DNA of 64,000 nucleotides from UBA7657 sp049652985 (GCA_049652985.1 JBASFK010000001.1:124001-188000); one strand, 5' to 3'; positions 17,066 through 25,599 are shown, counted from the first letter of the stretch. The notes: generated by a model not told the origin, from the letters alone. Translations and numbers: made by a program.

Positions 17066-18238
17066 ATGACCGACAAAAAACACAACCAGAAACAGGATTT
17101 TTCCACCCGCTGCATCCATGGCGGCCAGAACCCCGATCCCACAACCGGCGCGGTTTCTGTGCCGATCTACGCAACATCCACCTATGCCCAGTCTGCTCCC
17201 GGCGAGCACAAAGGCTTCGTCTACGCGCGCGGTCATAACCCGACGCGCTTCGCGTTCGAGCGCTGCATCGCCGATCTCGAAGATGGCAGCAACGGCTTCG
17301 CCTTCGCCTCCGGCCTCGCCGCCACCTGCGCGGTGATGGACCTTCTCCCCCACGGTGCGCACATCATAGCCTGCGACGACGTCTATGGCGGCACCTACCG
17401 CCTATTCGAGCGCGTGAAACGCGACACCGCAAAACTCGAAGTCTCCTATATCGACATGACCGTGCCCGGCGCACTCGAAAGCGCTATAAAACCCAATACG
17501 AAAATGATCTGGGTCGAAACTCCGACCAACCCGATGCTGAAAATCATCGACCTCGCCACTGTCGCCGCCATCGCGCAAAAGAAAAAAATTATCTCCGTCT
17601 GCGACAACACTTTCGCCACGCCGCGTCTGCAAAAGCCGCTTAATTTCGGATTCGACATCGCGCTCCATTCCATCACCAAATATATCAGCGGCCATTCCGA
17701 CATCATCGGCGGCGCGGTTGTCGTCAATGACTCCGCCCTCACGGAAAAACTGAAATTCATCCAGAACGCCACCGGCGGCATCCTCTCACCGTTCGATTCC
17801 TTCCTCGCTTTGCGCGGCGTCAAAACACTGGACGTGCGCATGGAGCGCCATTGCGCCAGTGCCCTAAAAATCGCCGAACATCTCGCCGCCCACAAAAAAA
17901 TAGGGCGCGTAATCTATCCCGGCCTCACCAGCCATCCGCAACACGCCCTCGCTAAAAAACAGATGAACGGCTTCGGCGGCATGATCTCCGCCACCATCAA
18001 AGGCGACCTCAGCGCCTGCAAGAAAATGCTCTCTGCCTGCCGCATCTTTACACTTGCCGAAAGCCTCGGCGGCGTCGAAAGCCTGATCGAACACCCGGCT
18101 ATCATGACCCACGCCTCGGTCCCGAAAGCCGAACGCGACAAACTCGGCATCGATGACGGCTTCATCCGCCTCTCCGTCGGCATCGAAAGCGCGGACGATC
18201 TCATCGCCGATCTCGACCAGGCCCTTAAAAAAATATGA
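17066..18238 (+). CDS. cystathionine gamma-lyase/synthase family PLP enzyme
   Basis: This Cys/Met-metabolism fold-type I PLP enzyme has 390 residues. Motifs include the N-terminal STRCIHGGQNPDPTTGAV, ASGLAATCAV, ETPTNPMLKI, VCDNTFATP and the PLP lysine K205 in HSITKYISGHSD. Near the C-terminus, ESLGGVESLIEHPA and the RLSVGIE pattern are usual. Lyase and synthase members share these motifs, but the adjacent cystathionine-beta-synthase-like gene favours gamma-lyase, releasing cysteine from cystathionine. AAGGGA lies just upstream of the start, and the stop overlaps the next gene in ATGA. Confidence 0.9.
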   Translation: MTDKKHNQKQDFSTRCIHGGQNPDPTTGAVSVPIYATSTYAQSAPGEHKGFVYARGHNPTRFAFERCIADLEDGSNGFAFASGLAATCAVMDLLPHGAHIIACDDVYGGTYRLFERVKRDTAKLEVSYIDMTVPGALESAIKPNTKMIWVETPTNPMLKIIDLATVAAIAQKKKIISVCDNTFATPRLQKPLNFGFDIALHSITKYISGHSDIIGGAVVVNDSALTEKLKFIQNATGGILSPFDSFLALRGVKTLDVRMERHCASALKIAEHLAAHKKIGRVIYPGLTSHPQHALAKKQMNGFGGMISATIKGDLSACKKMLSACRIFTLAESLGGVESLIEHPAIMTHASVPKAERDKLGIDDGFIRLSVGIESADDLIADLDQALKKI

Positions 18239-18663
18239 GGCTCTGGAGCATCGCGCCGCATTATCTCGACGCCAAAGGCCTCGTCGCGCTCTGGCGTGAA
18301 ACCCTCCTCGCGCAAGCCGTCCTTCACGGCAAGACAAAGGGCTACAAAAACCACCCGCAGCTCACCCGCTTCCGCGACCGCAAAGACCTTCTCTGCAACT
18401 ATCTCCACCTCATCTGCGACGAAGCCGACCGCCGCGGCTATAATTTCGACCGCGCGCGTATCATCGCCGTACGTAAAAAACCTGGTAAAACCCTTGCCGT
18501 CACAAAAGGCCAAATCGATTACGAAATCATCCACCTGCAAAAAAAGCTTAAAAAACGCGATCCCGCCATGTATAAGAAGATTGAAAAAATCAAGGCACCC
18601 GCAGCGTTTAAAATCTTTCGCGTAACCAAAGGCAAGGAACCGGAGTCATGGGAAATCGTATGA
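18235..18663 (+). CDS. pyrimidine-dimer DNA glycosylase-like protein
   Basis: The 142-residue sequence opens with MRLWSIAPHYLDAKGLVAL and continues with WRE, HPQLTRFRDRKD and ADRRGYNFD. This pattern is found in small bacterial proteins annotated as T4 endonuclease V-like pyrimidine dimer glycosylases. Such enzymes cut the glycosyl bond at UV dimers and nick the DNA. Assignment rests on recalled family similarity, not on a checked active site; if the initiator Met is removed, Arg2 would be N-terminal rather than the Thr of T4 EndoV. It overlaps the lyase stop by 4 bases and trmFO by 16, so it is co-transcribed with sulfur genes. Confidence 0.6.
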   Translation: MRLWSIAPHYLDAKGLVALWRETLLAQAVLHGKTKGYKNHPQLTRFRDRKDLLCNYLHLICDEADRRGYNFDRARIIAVRKKPGKTLAVTKGQIDYEIIHLQKKLKKRDPAMYKKIEKIKAPAAFKIFRVTKGKEPESWEIV

Positions 18664-20054
18664 TGGGAAATAACTTAAAACCAATCCACATCATCGGCGC
18701 CGGTCTCGCCGGGTCCGAAGCCGCGTGGCAGGCCGCCGAAATGGGCGTGCCCGTGGTCTTGCACGAAATGCGCCCCGTGATAAAAACCGCCGCGCATAAA
18801 ACCGATGGCTGCGCCGAGCTCGTCTGCTCCAATTCCTTCCGCTCCGATGACGCCGAGCAAAATGCCGTCGGCCTTCTCCACGCCGAGATGCGCAAATGCA
18901 ATTCATTGATCATGCGCGAGGGCGACTTGGCCGCCGTGCCCGCTGGCGGCGCACTCGCCGTCGACCGCGAAATATTTTCGCAGAACGTAACCAAAGCGCT
19001 CGAAGCCCACTCGCTGATAACAATCGAGCGCGGAGAAATTCCCGGCCTCCCTCCCGAAGACTGGGACAGCGTCATCATCGCCACCGGCCCGCTCACCTCC
19101 ACGCCTCTCGCGACAGCGATTCAAAAACTCTCCGGCGAAGATTCTCTCGCCTTCTTCGACGCCATCGCGCCAATCGTCGAATTTGATTCCATCGACATGA
19201 CCAAAGCCTGGTTCCAGAGCCGCTACGATAAAGCGGGCCCGGCGGGAACGGGAAAGGACTACATCAACTGCCCGATGAACAAAGAACAATACGACGCTTT
19301 CATCGCCGCGCTGCTTTCCGCCGAATACGGCGAATTTAAAGAATGGGAAAAAGACACGCCCTATTTCGAGGGCTGCATGCCCATCGAAGTCATGGCGTCA
19401 CGCGGCCCCGAAACGCTCCGCTTCGGCCCGATGAAACCCGTCGGCCTCACCAACCCGCACGATCCCGCCGTCAAATCCCACGCCGTCGTGCAACTCCGCC
19501 AGGATAATAAACTTGGCACGCTCTACAACATCGTCGGCTTCCAGACGAAAATGAAATACGGTGAACAAACGCGTGTCTTCCGCATGATCCCCGGCCTCGA
19601 GAACGCAATCTTCCCGCGCCTTGGTGGCCTGCACCGCAACACCTTCATCAATTCGCCAAAACTATTAAATGAATCGCTGCAGATGAAAGCGCAGCCGCGC
19701 CTGCGTTTTGCCGGGCAGATCACGGGTTGCGAAGGCTACGTCGAATCCGCCGCCGTCGGCATCATGGCCGGTCGCTTCGCCGCCAGCGAAAAACTAGGGG
19801 CTCCTCTGCCCTTCCCCGCAAAAACGACAGCGATGGGCTCGCTACTCAATCACATCACCGGCGGCGCCAATGCCGATACCTTCCAGCCCATGAACATTAA
19901 TTTCGGATTGTTTCCGCCGATGGATGGAAAATTCAAAGGCAAACTCGGCGGCCGTGAAAAGCGCAAACTGCTCTCATCCCGCGCCCTCGCCGACCTCGAA
20001 AACTACCTGCTGGAAAATCCCGAAACCAAAAAACGCGCCGCGTCAGGCCGGTAA
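18648..20054 (+). CDS. trmFO: TrmFO, folate/FAD tRNA (uracil-54) methyltransferase
   Basis: TrmFO makes ribothymidine at position 54 of tRNA using methylene-tetrahydrofolate and FADH2. The FAD-binding motif IIGAGLAGSEAAWQAAEMG is at about 15-33. HEMRP, CAELVCSNSFRSD, MASRGPETLRFGPMKPVGL and the C-terminal GCEGYVESAAVGIMAGR are hallmark blocks. The 468-residue length is normal. Three Met codons lie within the first 16 bases; the one at 18648 has AAGGA about 9 bases upstream. The start lies inside the glycosylase-like gene, implying translational coupling. Confidence 0.97.
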   Translation: MGNRMMGNNLKPIHIIGAGLAGSEAAWQAAEMGVPVVLHEMRPVIKTAAHKTDGCAELVCSNSFRSDDAEQNAVGLLHAEMRKCNSLIMREGDLAAVPAGGALAVDREIFSQNVTKALEAHSLITIERGEIPGLPPEDWDSVIIATGPLTSTPLATAIQKLSGEDSLAFFDAIAPIVEFDSIDMTKAWFQSRYDKAGPAGTGKDYINCPMNKEQYDAFIAALLSAEYGEFKEWEKDTPYFEGCMPIEVMASRGPETLRFGPMKPVGLTNPHDPAVKSHAVVQLRQDNKLGTLYNIVGFQTKMKYGEQTRVFRMIPGLENAIFPRLGGLHRNTFINSPKLLNESLQMKAQPRLRFAGQITGCEGYVESAAVGIMAGRFAASEKLGAPLPFPAKTTAMGSLLNHITGGANADTFQPMNINFGLFPPMDGKFKGKLGGREKRKLLSSRALADLENYLLENPETKKRAASGR

Positions 20055-20070
20055 AACCCGCGCGCCGACT

Positions 20071-20646
20071 TCATCCCGTATGATCAAAAATCTGCGGCGA
20101 TACATATACGGGCTCTTTGATAATGCCGGCTTTTTCAGCCATAGATATCATTGCCTCGTAACGGCGAGTAAGACCGATCGCTTGTATCAGTGTTAAAGCA
20201 TTCACCGAAGCAATTTCGTCAACCCTGAATTTTTTTTCCTCTGGATTTAAAAGGTTTATTTTTTCCCAGAGCATGCTAGAAAATGCAGAATTGATTTCGG
20301 TGACACCCGCGCCCAGTTCATCCAGCCGTTCACGCTCGGGATTTTGGACATTTATGACCGTCATGCCGGGTAAAATATTTCCCTGTTTTATCCTGTCGCT
20401 CATCACATAAAACGGCACCCAAGGATGCGCGCCACGCTTTTGGTCAAAGCTGATTAATATATTGTACAAAGCATTGGCGTCATCCACGATTGCGGCAAGT
20501 TCCCGGCGCGCTGACGCTGCAAGGTCTTCCGGTTTGGCCTCCGTCTTTTTCTGCGTCACGTCTTGCAACGCGGTGGGGTTGCACCCGCCCAGGAACGAAA
20601 CGCACAGCGCCGCGCCCGTCTTCAATAAATTACGTCTGCTGAGCAT
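20071..20646 (-). CDS. Tat-exported lipoprotein (191 aa)
   Basis: The N-terminus combines a twin-arginine motif (SRRNLLK, residues 3-9) with a lipobox (FLGGC, Cys22), so it should be exported folded and lipidated. The mature protein starts with a charged linker, then an Ala-rich helix (AASARRELAAIVDDANALYN) and ends with YEAMISMAEKAGIIKEPVY. The helix and the end resemble the neighbouring Tat lipoprotein, suggesting ancient duplication. It is the last of three lipoprotein genes read leftward. No known domain was recognised. Confidence 0.75.
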   Translation of the reverse strand: MLSRRNLLKTGAALCVSFLGGCNPTALQDVTQKKTEAKPEDLAASARRELAAIVDDANALYNILISFDQKRGAHPWVPFYVMSDRIKQGNILPGMTVINVQNPERERLDELGAGVTEINSAFSSMLWEKINLLNPEEKKFRVDEIASVNALTLIQAIGLTRRYEAMISMAEKAGIIKEPVYVSPQIFDHTG

Positions 20647-20717
20647 CACAGCCCCCCCTGCAAAATTTACCATAACATAAAGACAGGGTTTCCGGAATGC
20701 AAGAAATATGTGCAGGG

Positions 20718-21239
20718 CTACTGGCTTGCCGATGGCCCGGCAGGGATTGGCCTGACAATCCCTGCCGCTAAGGCGTTCTCATAGACTCCCATAAATTCTG
20801 AATACATATGCGCGCCACGTTCAACATACTCGAGACTCAACTCCTTTATTCTCTCCGCGCTGGCTGATTTATCCGCCAGCAATCCTTCAAAATATGTGCT
20901 GACACGCCGCGCAACCCAGCGAACCACCTCCATCTGCTCCAGCCTGATATTTTTTGGGTCGATCTCGATCGAGCCTGGAAAATACGGGCTGTCAGGGTCG
21001 GCCCGCCAGTGAGGGGTTGGTAAATGATTGTTAGGCCTGACATCGAAAGTAAATTTGTACAACTCGCCGATAACCGCTTTCATTTTCTTACGCGCATCCG
21101 CAGCGATATCTGCATTCGTCGGGGGTAACAACCCAATCTGCTTCGCCAGCCCGCAGCCCGTCACGGCAAAAAACACGGCTGACACCGCCGATAATTTCAG
21201 AAAATCCCGCCTGCCTACATCATTGTCTTCCCGGCTCAT
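20718..21239 (-). CDS. Tat-exported lipoprotein (173 aa)
   Basis: GRRDFLK (9-15) is a twin-arginine motif and FAVTGC (Cys29) is a lipobox. The mature part shows AADARKKMKAVIGELY, like the AASARRELAAIVDDA helix of the downstream lipoprotein, and ends ENALAAGIVRPIP. The ATG at 21239 lies in the sequence ATGA that also holds the stop of the preceding lipoprotein gene, so the two are translationally coupled. An upstream in-frame Met at 21287 would place the Tat motif too far in. Function is unknown. Confidence 0.75.
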   Translation of the reverse strand: MSREDNDVGRRDFLKLSAVSAVFFAVTGCGLAKQIGLLPPTNADIAADARKKMKAVIGELYKFTFDVRPNNHLPTPHWRADPDSPYFPGSIEIDPKNIRLEQMEVVRWVARRVSTYFEGLLADKSASAERIKELSLEYVERGAHMYSEFMGVYENALAAGIVRPIPAGPSASQ

Positions 21240-21457
21240 TGCGGCGACTGCTCCGCAGTAAAATTTTCCCGCATGCGACTTTCCCACGCCTGCTGGTTGA
21301 TTGGCGCGGGCACCTCTCCGAGCTTTTTATTTATACCGGGAGTATCGGGCGCTGCTGAAGGCGGACGGTACCTTGCCTTGTCGTCGCCATCACAACCGCT
21401 CAGGAACACAAAAGAAAGGAATAACGCTTTTAGAGAAAGAAAGTTTTTTGTACTCAT
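21236..21457 (-). CDS. small lipoprotein (73 aa)
   Basis: A Sec-type lipoprotein signal (MSTKNFLSLKALFLSFVFLSGC, lipidated at Cys22) precedes about 50 residues rich in Pro, Asp and Arg with no recognised domain. It heads a three-gene leftward operon of lipoproteins. Its stop overlaps the start of the next gene. It is read divergently from the lipase, and their 5' regions are about 125 bases apart. Confidence 0.7.
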   Translation of the reverse strand: MSTKNFLSLKALFLSFVFLSGCDGDDKARYRPPSAAPDTPGINKKLGEVPAPINQQAWESRMRENFTAEQSPQ

Positions 21458-21582
21458 TGCAGTACCCTATATTAGAAAAAACTGTAATAACACATTTTTA
21501 TGAAAAGAACAAATATCAGGATTCCCTTCTCTTAATGGCCGCCCTTTTGCTTTTGCGCCTCAATGGCTGCACAATAAAGGTA

Positions 21583-22257
21583 ATGAAAAAACACACCTCC
21601 CCGCCCCTGAAAACCGGCTTCGTCGTCCTTCTGCACGGCATCCTGCGCAGCCGCACCGACATGCTCCCCCTCTCGCGCTACTTAAAAAAGCGCGGCTACG
21701 AAACAATCAACATCCTCTACCCCTCGCGCAAAAAAAATATCGAGGACCTCACCGCCTTCGTCGATGAAAAAATCAGGACGGCGAAAAACTACAGCGATTC
21801 CATGCCCCTCCATTTCGTCACCCATTCCATGGGCGGCCTCATCGCGCGCTATTACATCGCCTCGCGCAAACCGAAAAATCTCGGGCGCGTCGTCATGCTT
21901 GCCCCGCCCAACGGCGGCAGCGAATTCGCCGATTTCCTCACGGATCACAAACGCCTCTCGCCGATTTTCGAAAAACTCTTCGGCCCCGCCTCGGGCCAGC
22001 TCGTCACCGGATATAAACATTTGGACGGCGCAATCGATTACCCGCTCGGAATCATCGCCGGCAACCGCTCCATCAACCCGCTCGCGCCCTGGATACTCCC
22101 CGGCGAGCACGATGGAATTGTTCCCGTCGAGCGCACAAAAATCGACGGCATGCGCGATCACATCGTCGTCCCGTCAACCCATACATTCATGATGTTTCGC
22201 CCCGCCGTGATGCGGCAGGTCGCACATTTCCTCGAAGAAGAGAAATTCAAAAGATAA
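21583..22257 (+). CDS. alpha/beta hydrolase (lipase-like)
   Basis: The fold and catalytic residues are clear in 224 residues: oxyanion motif VVLLHGILRS (14-23), nucleophile elbow THSMGGLIARYY (Ser82), acid GEHDGIVPVE (Asp177) and His200 in PSTHTFMM. These match triacylglycerol-lipase/LipA-like enzymes with short lids. The start is uncertain: ATG 21583 has AAAGG very close. ATG 21535 would add a hydrophobic LLLLRLNGC stretch that could serve as a short lipoprotein signal. A much longer frame upstream overlaps the lipoprotein gene and is unlikely. Confidence 0.82.
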   Translation: MKKHTSPPLKTGFVVLLHGILRSRTDMLPLSRYLKKRGYETINILYPSRKKNIEDLTAFVDEKIRTAKNYSDSMPLHFVTHSMGGLIARYYIASRKPKNLGRVVMLAPPNGGSEFADFLTDHKRLSPIFEKLFGPASGQLVTGYKHLDGAIDYPLGIIAGNRSINPLAPWILPGEHDGIVPVERTKIDGMRDHIVVPSTHTFMMFRPAVMRQVAHFLEEEKFKR

Positions 22258-22263
22258 GGCGTG

Positions 22264-22409
22264 TTAAGGCGTAGCCTGATTGAAGGATTTTGTGCCGAAA
22301 ATTGCGGTTTTCGAGAACCGCATCGCAGAATACGTTGTGGTATTTGAGAAGCGGAAGCGCAGAAAACCGTAATTTGCAGGCCAAAAGACGATAATCGGCT
22401 GCGCCTTAA
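22264..22409. repeat. MITE-like long palindrome (146 bp)
   Basis: Terminal inverted repeats TTAAGGCGTAGCC (22264-22276) and GGCTGCGCCTTAA (22397-22409) match at 12 of 13 positions. The interior is an imperfect palindrome: GAAAATTGCGGTTTTC on the left faces GAAAACCGTAATTTGC on the right, with a GCGGTT/AACCGC hairpin inside. No coding capacity is evident. The right end contributes the TAA stop of the small gene on the minus strand. A 19-base piece of the right arm recurs at 27622. There is no transposase in the window. Confidence 0.75.
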
Positions 22410-22672
22410 AGGCTCTCGTCGAAATTCCGGCCGGAACCGAGAGTGAGTTCCGTATCTTGGGAGAGCGACTCACGTACCGATGACGCCGCTTCCTGGGCCT
22501 GGCTCAGGGAAATCGCCTCGCCCGAAATCTTGATCTCGTCTTTCGGCCCGGAAGTTTTCACCTCGTCTGAACGACGCACGGAATTGGCCGCGTCGGTAAC
22601 GCGCGTGCCTGAAATCAGGTTCTGTACAGAACCAATACCCTTAGGACCCTCAACCATTCTATCCCAAACCAT
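22406..22672 (-). CDS. FlgM-like or unknown small protein, possibly 3'-truncated
   Basis: The 88-residue protein is hydrophilic and low in aromatic residues. The middle reads DEIKISGEAISLSQAQEAASSVRESL, which resembles the D-x-V-x-(I/L)-S pattern of FlgM-type anti-sigma factors, but the match is weak. Its stop codon lies in the terminal repeat of the palindromic element, so the natural C-terminus may have been lost. A second in-frame ATG at 22657 is preceded by GGGA and may be the true start. No flagellar gene is nearby. Confidence 0.5.
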   Translation of the reverse strand: MVWDRMVEGPKGIGSVQNLISGTRVTDAANSVRRSDEVKTSGPKDEIKISGEAISLSQAQEAASSVRESLSQDTELTLGSGRNFDESL

Positions 22673-22740
22673 TTATAAGTTACTGTAAACGCTTAATAAT
22701 ACTACCCAGACCCATCTTAACACAGGGCTGGTTAATATGT

Positions 22741-23544
22741 CTATAATCCTGCCGCGGCAGTCACTCTTAGCTCCTTAAATGCTGGCGGCAACTGCATTTT
22801 CGGGCTGTAGAGGTCATAGCCGCGCCTGCGTATCTGGCGCATATAAATGCCCGCCAGCGCCTGCGTCGCCTTCAGAAACCGGCTGGAGGGTCGAATGCCC
22901 GGCACAAACTGCGCCGCCACCTCCCGCGCCACCTCTTTGATCCCCGCCTCCGGCTTCAGGAAATCGAACATCTGCGTCAGCGTCACCCCGTGCCGCTCCA
23001 TCAGGTCTTCCGGCAGGTAACACCGCCTCTGCGCCGCCATACTCGGCACCGCGCGCAAGAGCCCCGCCAGCGCGTAATTCACTGACACCGCCGCCACCGG
23101 GTCCATGTCCGGCTCATCGCCGCAGATCATCACCGCAAGGCTCATCAACGGCGTCGTCGTAAAATCCGCGTAACTCAGCAACCCGTCAATCGACGCCGGG
23201 CGCACATTTTCTAAATCGAACTCCCGCGCGTAAACCAGCGTATCAAACAAATATTTCGGTAGTCTGTGCGTTTTAATCGCAGGCGCAAGCGCCTTCAGAA
23301 CTTCATGCGCCGGAATCTCGCCGCCCTCAAAAATCTTTCCAACTGCTTCCCGCCACCATTGCAGGCGCACTAACCCAAGCTGCGTCTCGCTTACCACCTC
23401 GCGCGTTTTCGCGATTTCATGGTTAAACGCAAACAGCGCCCACAAATCTTCCCGCCTGTCATGTGGCGCGAACATCGACAGTAGAAAACGGTCCGGGTCA
23501 TTCTCCCGCACCACCTGCCCGCAATAGGAAAGTGAAGATTTCAT
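22741..23544 (-). CDS. squalene/phytoene synthase-like protein (NDUFAF6 type)
   Basis: The fold family is trans-isoprenyl diphosphate synthase, but the first Asp-rich motif is missing: the region reads LWALFAFNHEIAKTREVV (34-51), where catalytic members have a DDxxD. VRLQWWREAVG is the hallmark of the NDUFAF6 branch, whose mitochondrial members help assemble respiratory complex I. In other Alphaproteobacteria this gene follows secF and the Mth938-domain gene; here sodB lies between on the opposite strand. Length is 267 residues. A non-enzymatic assembly role is inferred from family and neighbours; carotenoid or hopanoid synthesis is less likely. Confidence 0.78.
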   Translation of the reverse strand: MKSSLSYCGQVVRENDPDRFLLSMFAPHDRREDLWALFAFNHEIAKTREVVSETQLGLVRLQWWREAVGKIFEGGEIPAHEVLKALAPAIKTHRLPKYLFDTLVYAREFDLENVRPASIDGLLSYADFTTTPLMSLAVMICGDEPDMDPVAAVSVNYALAGLLRAVPSMAAQRRCYLPEDLMERHGVTLTQMFDFLKPEAGIKEVAREVAAQFVPGIRPSSRFLKATQALAGIYMRQIRRRGYDLYSPKMQLPPAFKELRVTAAAGL

Positions 23545-23625
23545 AAGGTTTTAAAGCAGAAATTAAACTTGAATGGAACCCCAAAAGGTTTAGTTTATTG
23601 ATGATCTTATAACAGGAGACTTTCC

Positions 23626-24246
23626 ATGCCCTTCGAACTGCCCAAACTCCCCTACGATTACGAAGCCCTCGCCCCCTATATGTCGAAGGAAACCCTCGAA
23701 TTCCACCACGACAAACACCACAAAGCCTATGTCGACAAGGGCAACGAGCTTATCCAGGGCACCGGCAAGGAAAACGCGAGCCTCGAGGAAGCCATGGTCT
23801 GGGCGCACAAGAACAATCCCGGCCTGTTCAACCAGCTGGGCCAGCATTACAACCACATCCATTTCTGGCATTGGATGAAAAAAGGCGGCGGCGGCACGAA
23901 ACTCCCCGGCGCGCTTGAGAAAAAAATCAAGGAAGACCTCGGCGGCTACGATGCCTTCAAAAAAGATTTCACGCAGGCGGGCGTCACGCAGTTCGGTTCA
24001 GGCTGGGCATGGCTCGCGCAGGACAACAAAACCGGCAAGCTGGAAATCACGAAAACCCCGAACGGCGAAAACCCCGTCGTCCACGGCAAGACGCCCATCC
24101 TCGGCTGCGATGTCTGGGAACATTCCTATTACATCGACTACCGCAACGCCCGCCCCAAATACATGGAAGCGTTCATCGACAATCTCATCAACTGGGATTA
24201 CGTGGCGGAGCTGTTCGAAAAAGGCCCGCTGAAGGTAGCGGCCTAA
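23626..24246 (+). CDS. sodB: superoxide dismutase (Fe/Mn)
   Basis: The enzyme converts superoxide to oxygen and hydrogen peroxide in the cytoplasm. The metal ligands are visible: His in LEFHHDKHHKAYV, His in LGQHYNHIHFWHW, and Asp and His in GCDVWEHSYYIDYRN. The FTQAGVTQFGSGWAWL block is also standard. At 206 residues with no signal peptide it fits SodB, probably iron-dependent, although manganese cannot be excluded by sequence alone. CAGGAG precedes the ATG. The stop overlaps the convergent Mth938-like gene by 4 bases. Confidence 0.96.
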   Translation: MPFELPKLPYDYEALAPYMSKETLEFHHDKHHKAYVDKGNELIQGTGKENASLEEAMVWAHKNNPGLFNQLGQHYNHIHFWHWMKKGGGGTKLPGALEKKIKEDLGGYDAFKKDFTQAGVTQFGSGWAWLAQDNKTGKLEITKTPNGENPVVHGKTPILGCDVWEHSYYIDYRNARPKYMEAFIDNLINWDYVAELFEKGPLKVAA

Positions 24247-24614
24247 ACGGCAGGCAGCATCGCCGCCGCGACCCGGCGCCCCTCGGCCATCAGCACATTA
24301 TATGTGCGGCACGCCGCGCCGGTATCCATCGCCTCCGGCGACAGTCCCATTTCCTTCAGCGCCTTCCTGAGCTCCGGCGCAATGAACTGCATCGTCTTGC
24401 CGGTGCCGAACAGAACGACATCGAGAGTATTCTTCCGCTCCGCCAGAATCGCAAAATCCGCGAGCGCCGGCGGCGTGGAAATCTTCCATTCAATAACTTC
24501 ATCGGGAAATACAATCACCGCGCCGGTATAAAGCTTGCCGCTGATGCGGAAACTCCCGCCCGCATAGGCCTGTATGATCTGCGCGCCTTCGCGTATGAGT
24601 GGCGTGACATCCAT
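24243..24614 (-). CDS. Mth938-domain protein (NDUFAF3-like)
   Basis: This 123-residue protein has the Mth938/DUF498 fold signature: a small alpha/beta domain with GSFRISGKLYTGAVIVFPD, then VVLFGTGKTMQFI and GAACRTYNVLMAEGRRVAAAM. The human homologue NDUFAF3 is a complex I assembly factor, and its bacterial relatives lie beside secDF in many Alphaproteobacteria. That is the arrangement here: it starts 6 bases after secF. A chaperone-like role at the membrane is inferred; no catalytic residues are known for the family. Confidence 0.88.
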   Translation of the reverse strand: MDVTPLIREGAQIIQAYAGGSFRISGKLYTGAVIVFPDEVIEWKISTPPALADFAILAERKNTLDVVLFGTGKTMQFIAPELRKALKEMGLSPEAMDTGAACRTYNVLMAEGRRVAAAMLPAV

Positions 24615-24620
24615 GGAGCG

Positions 24621-25586
24621 CTAGGCCGGCTCTTCCGCGGCGTCGCCGGGCGTTGAAGGATCGGGCCGCAGCTTCAGGTAATACAGCGACGGCGTCGAGA
24701 CGAAATACGACGAGTGCGTTCCGATTAAAATTCCGAAGAACAGCGCCGAAACGAAGCTCCTGATCACCTCGCCGCCGAACAAATAAAGCGCCAGCAGCGC
24801 CAGCAGCGTCGAGCCCGACGTCATCAATGTCCGCGGCAGGGTCGAATTGATCGAAAAGTTAATAATTTCCCACATCGGCATTTTCTTGTATTTGCGCAGC
24901 GTTTCACGAACCCTGTCAAAAATAATGACGGTTTCGTTGATTGAATAACCCGCCACCAGCAAAATCGCCGCCAGCGTCGACAAATCGAAATGCATCTGCG
25001 TCAGCGAAAACAGCCCCACAATACCGACCACGTCATGCAGCAGCGCCAGCATCGCTCCCACGCCGTACTGCCAGTTAAACCGGAACCAGATATACGACAT
25101 GATCCCGCCCATCGCGATCAGGACCGCCAGAAACCCCGCGCGCTTGAGCTCCTTGCCCACCTGCGGCCCGACGAATTCCGTCCGGCGATAATCCACTTTG
25201 CCTTCGCCGAACTCCTGGTTCAGCGCCGCCTCTACTTTTTCAATCGCGCCACGCTGCGTATCGGCCTCGACCACGCCTTCCTGCTCGGGCTGCTGCGGCA
25301 TGCGGATCATGAGGTTATCCGCCGCGCCGAATTCCTGGATCGAAATATCGCCCAGGTGCAATTCCTTCAGAACCTCGCGCAGATGCGGCAGGTCCGGCGT
25401 CACTTCCGTTTTAATCTCGATGATCGTCCCGCCGACGAAATCGATCCCGAAATTCAGCCCCTTCGTGGACAGCATCAGTGTCGAGCCGCCCAAAATCACA
25501 AGGCTCGCGAACATCGCGTAAAATCTGTGCCCGAAGAAATCGATCTTCGTATTCGGCGGCACTAGCTCTAATAATTTAATAATCAT
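24621..25586 (-). CDS. secF: protein translocase subunit SecF
   Basis: SecF works with SecD to pull proteins out of the Sec channel using the proton gradient. The N-terminal membrane segment is followed by LNFGIDFVGGTIIEIK, the SecF family's FxGG-type signature. A periplasmic domain comes next, then five more membrane segments, including GYSINETVIIFDRVRE, the conserved cytoplasmic block. Length is 321 residues. It follows secD by 13 bases and precedes the Mth938 gene. Confidence 0.97.
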   Translation of the reverse strand: MIIKLLELVPPNTKIDFFGHRFYAMFASLVILGGSTLMLSTKGLNFGIDFVGGTIIEIKTEVTPDLPHLREVLKELHLGDISIQEFGAADNLMIRMPQQPEQEGVVEADTQRGAIEKVEAALNQEFGEGKVDYRRTEFVGPQVGKELKRAGFLAVLIAMGGIMSYIWFRFNWQYGVGAMLALLHDVVGIVGLFSLTQMHFDLSTLAAILLVAGYSINETVIIFDRVRETLRKYKKMPMWEIINFSINSTLPRTLMTSGSTLLALLALYLFGGEVIRSFVSALFFGILIGTHSSYFVSTPSLYYLKLRPDPSTPGDAAEEPA

Positions 25587-25599
25587 CGTTGTCTCTTTC

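Noticed and set aside
22264..22473. 69-codon minus-strand frame through the 146-bp palindrome
   Set aside because: It reads across the non-coding palindrome and overlaps the small gene in another frame, with no ribosome site.
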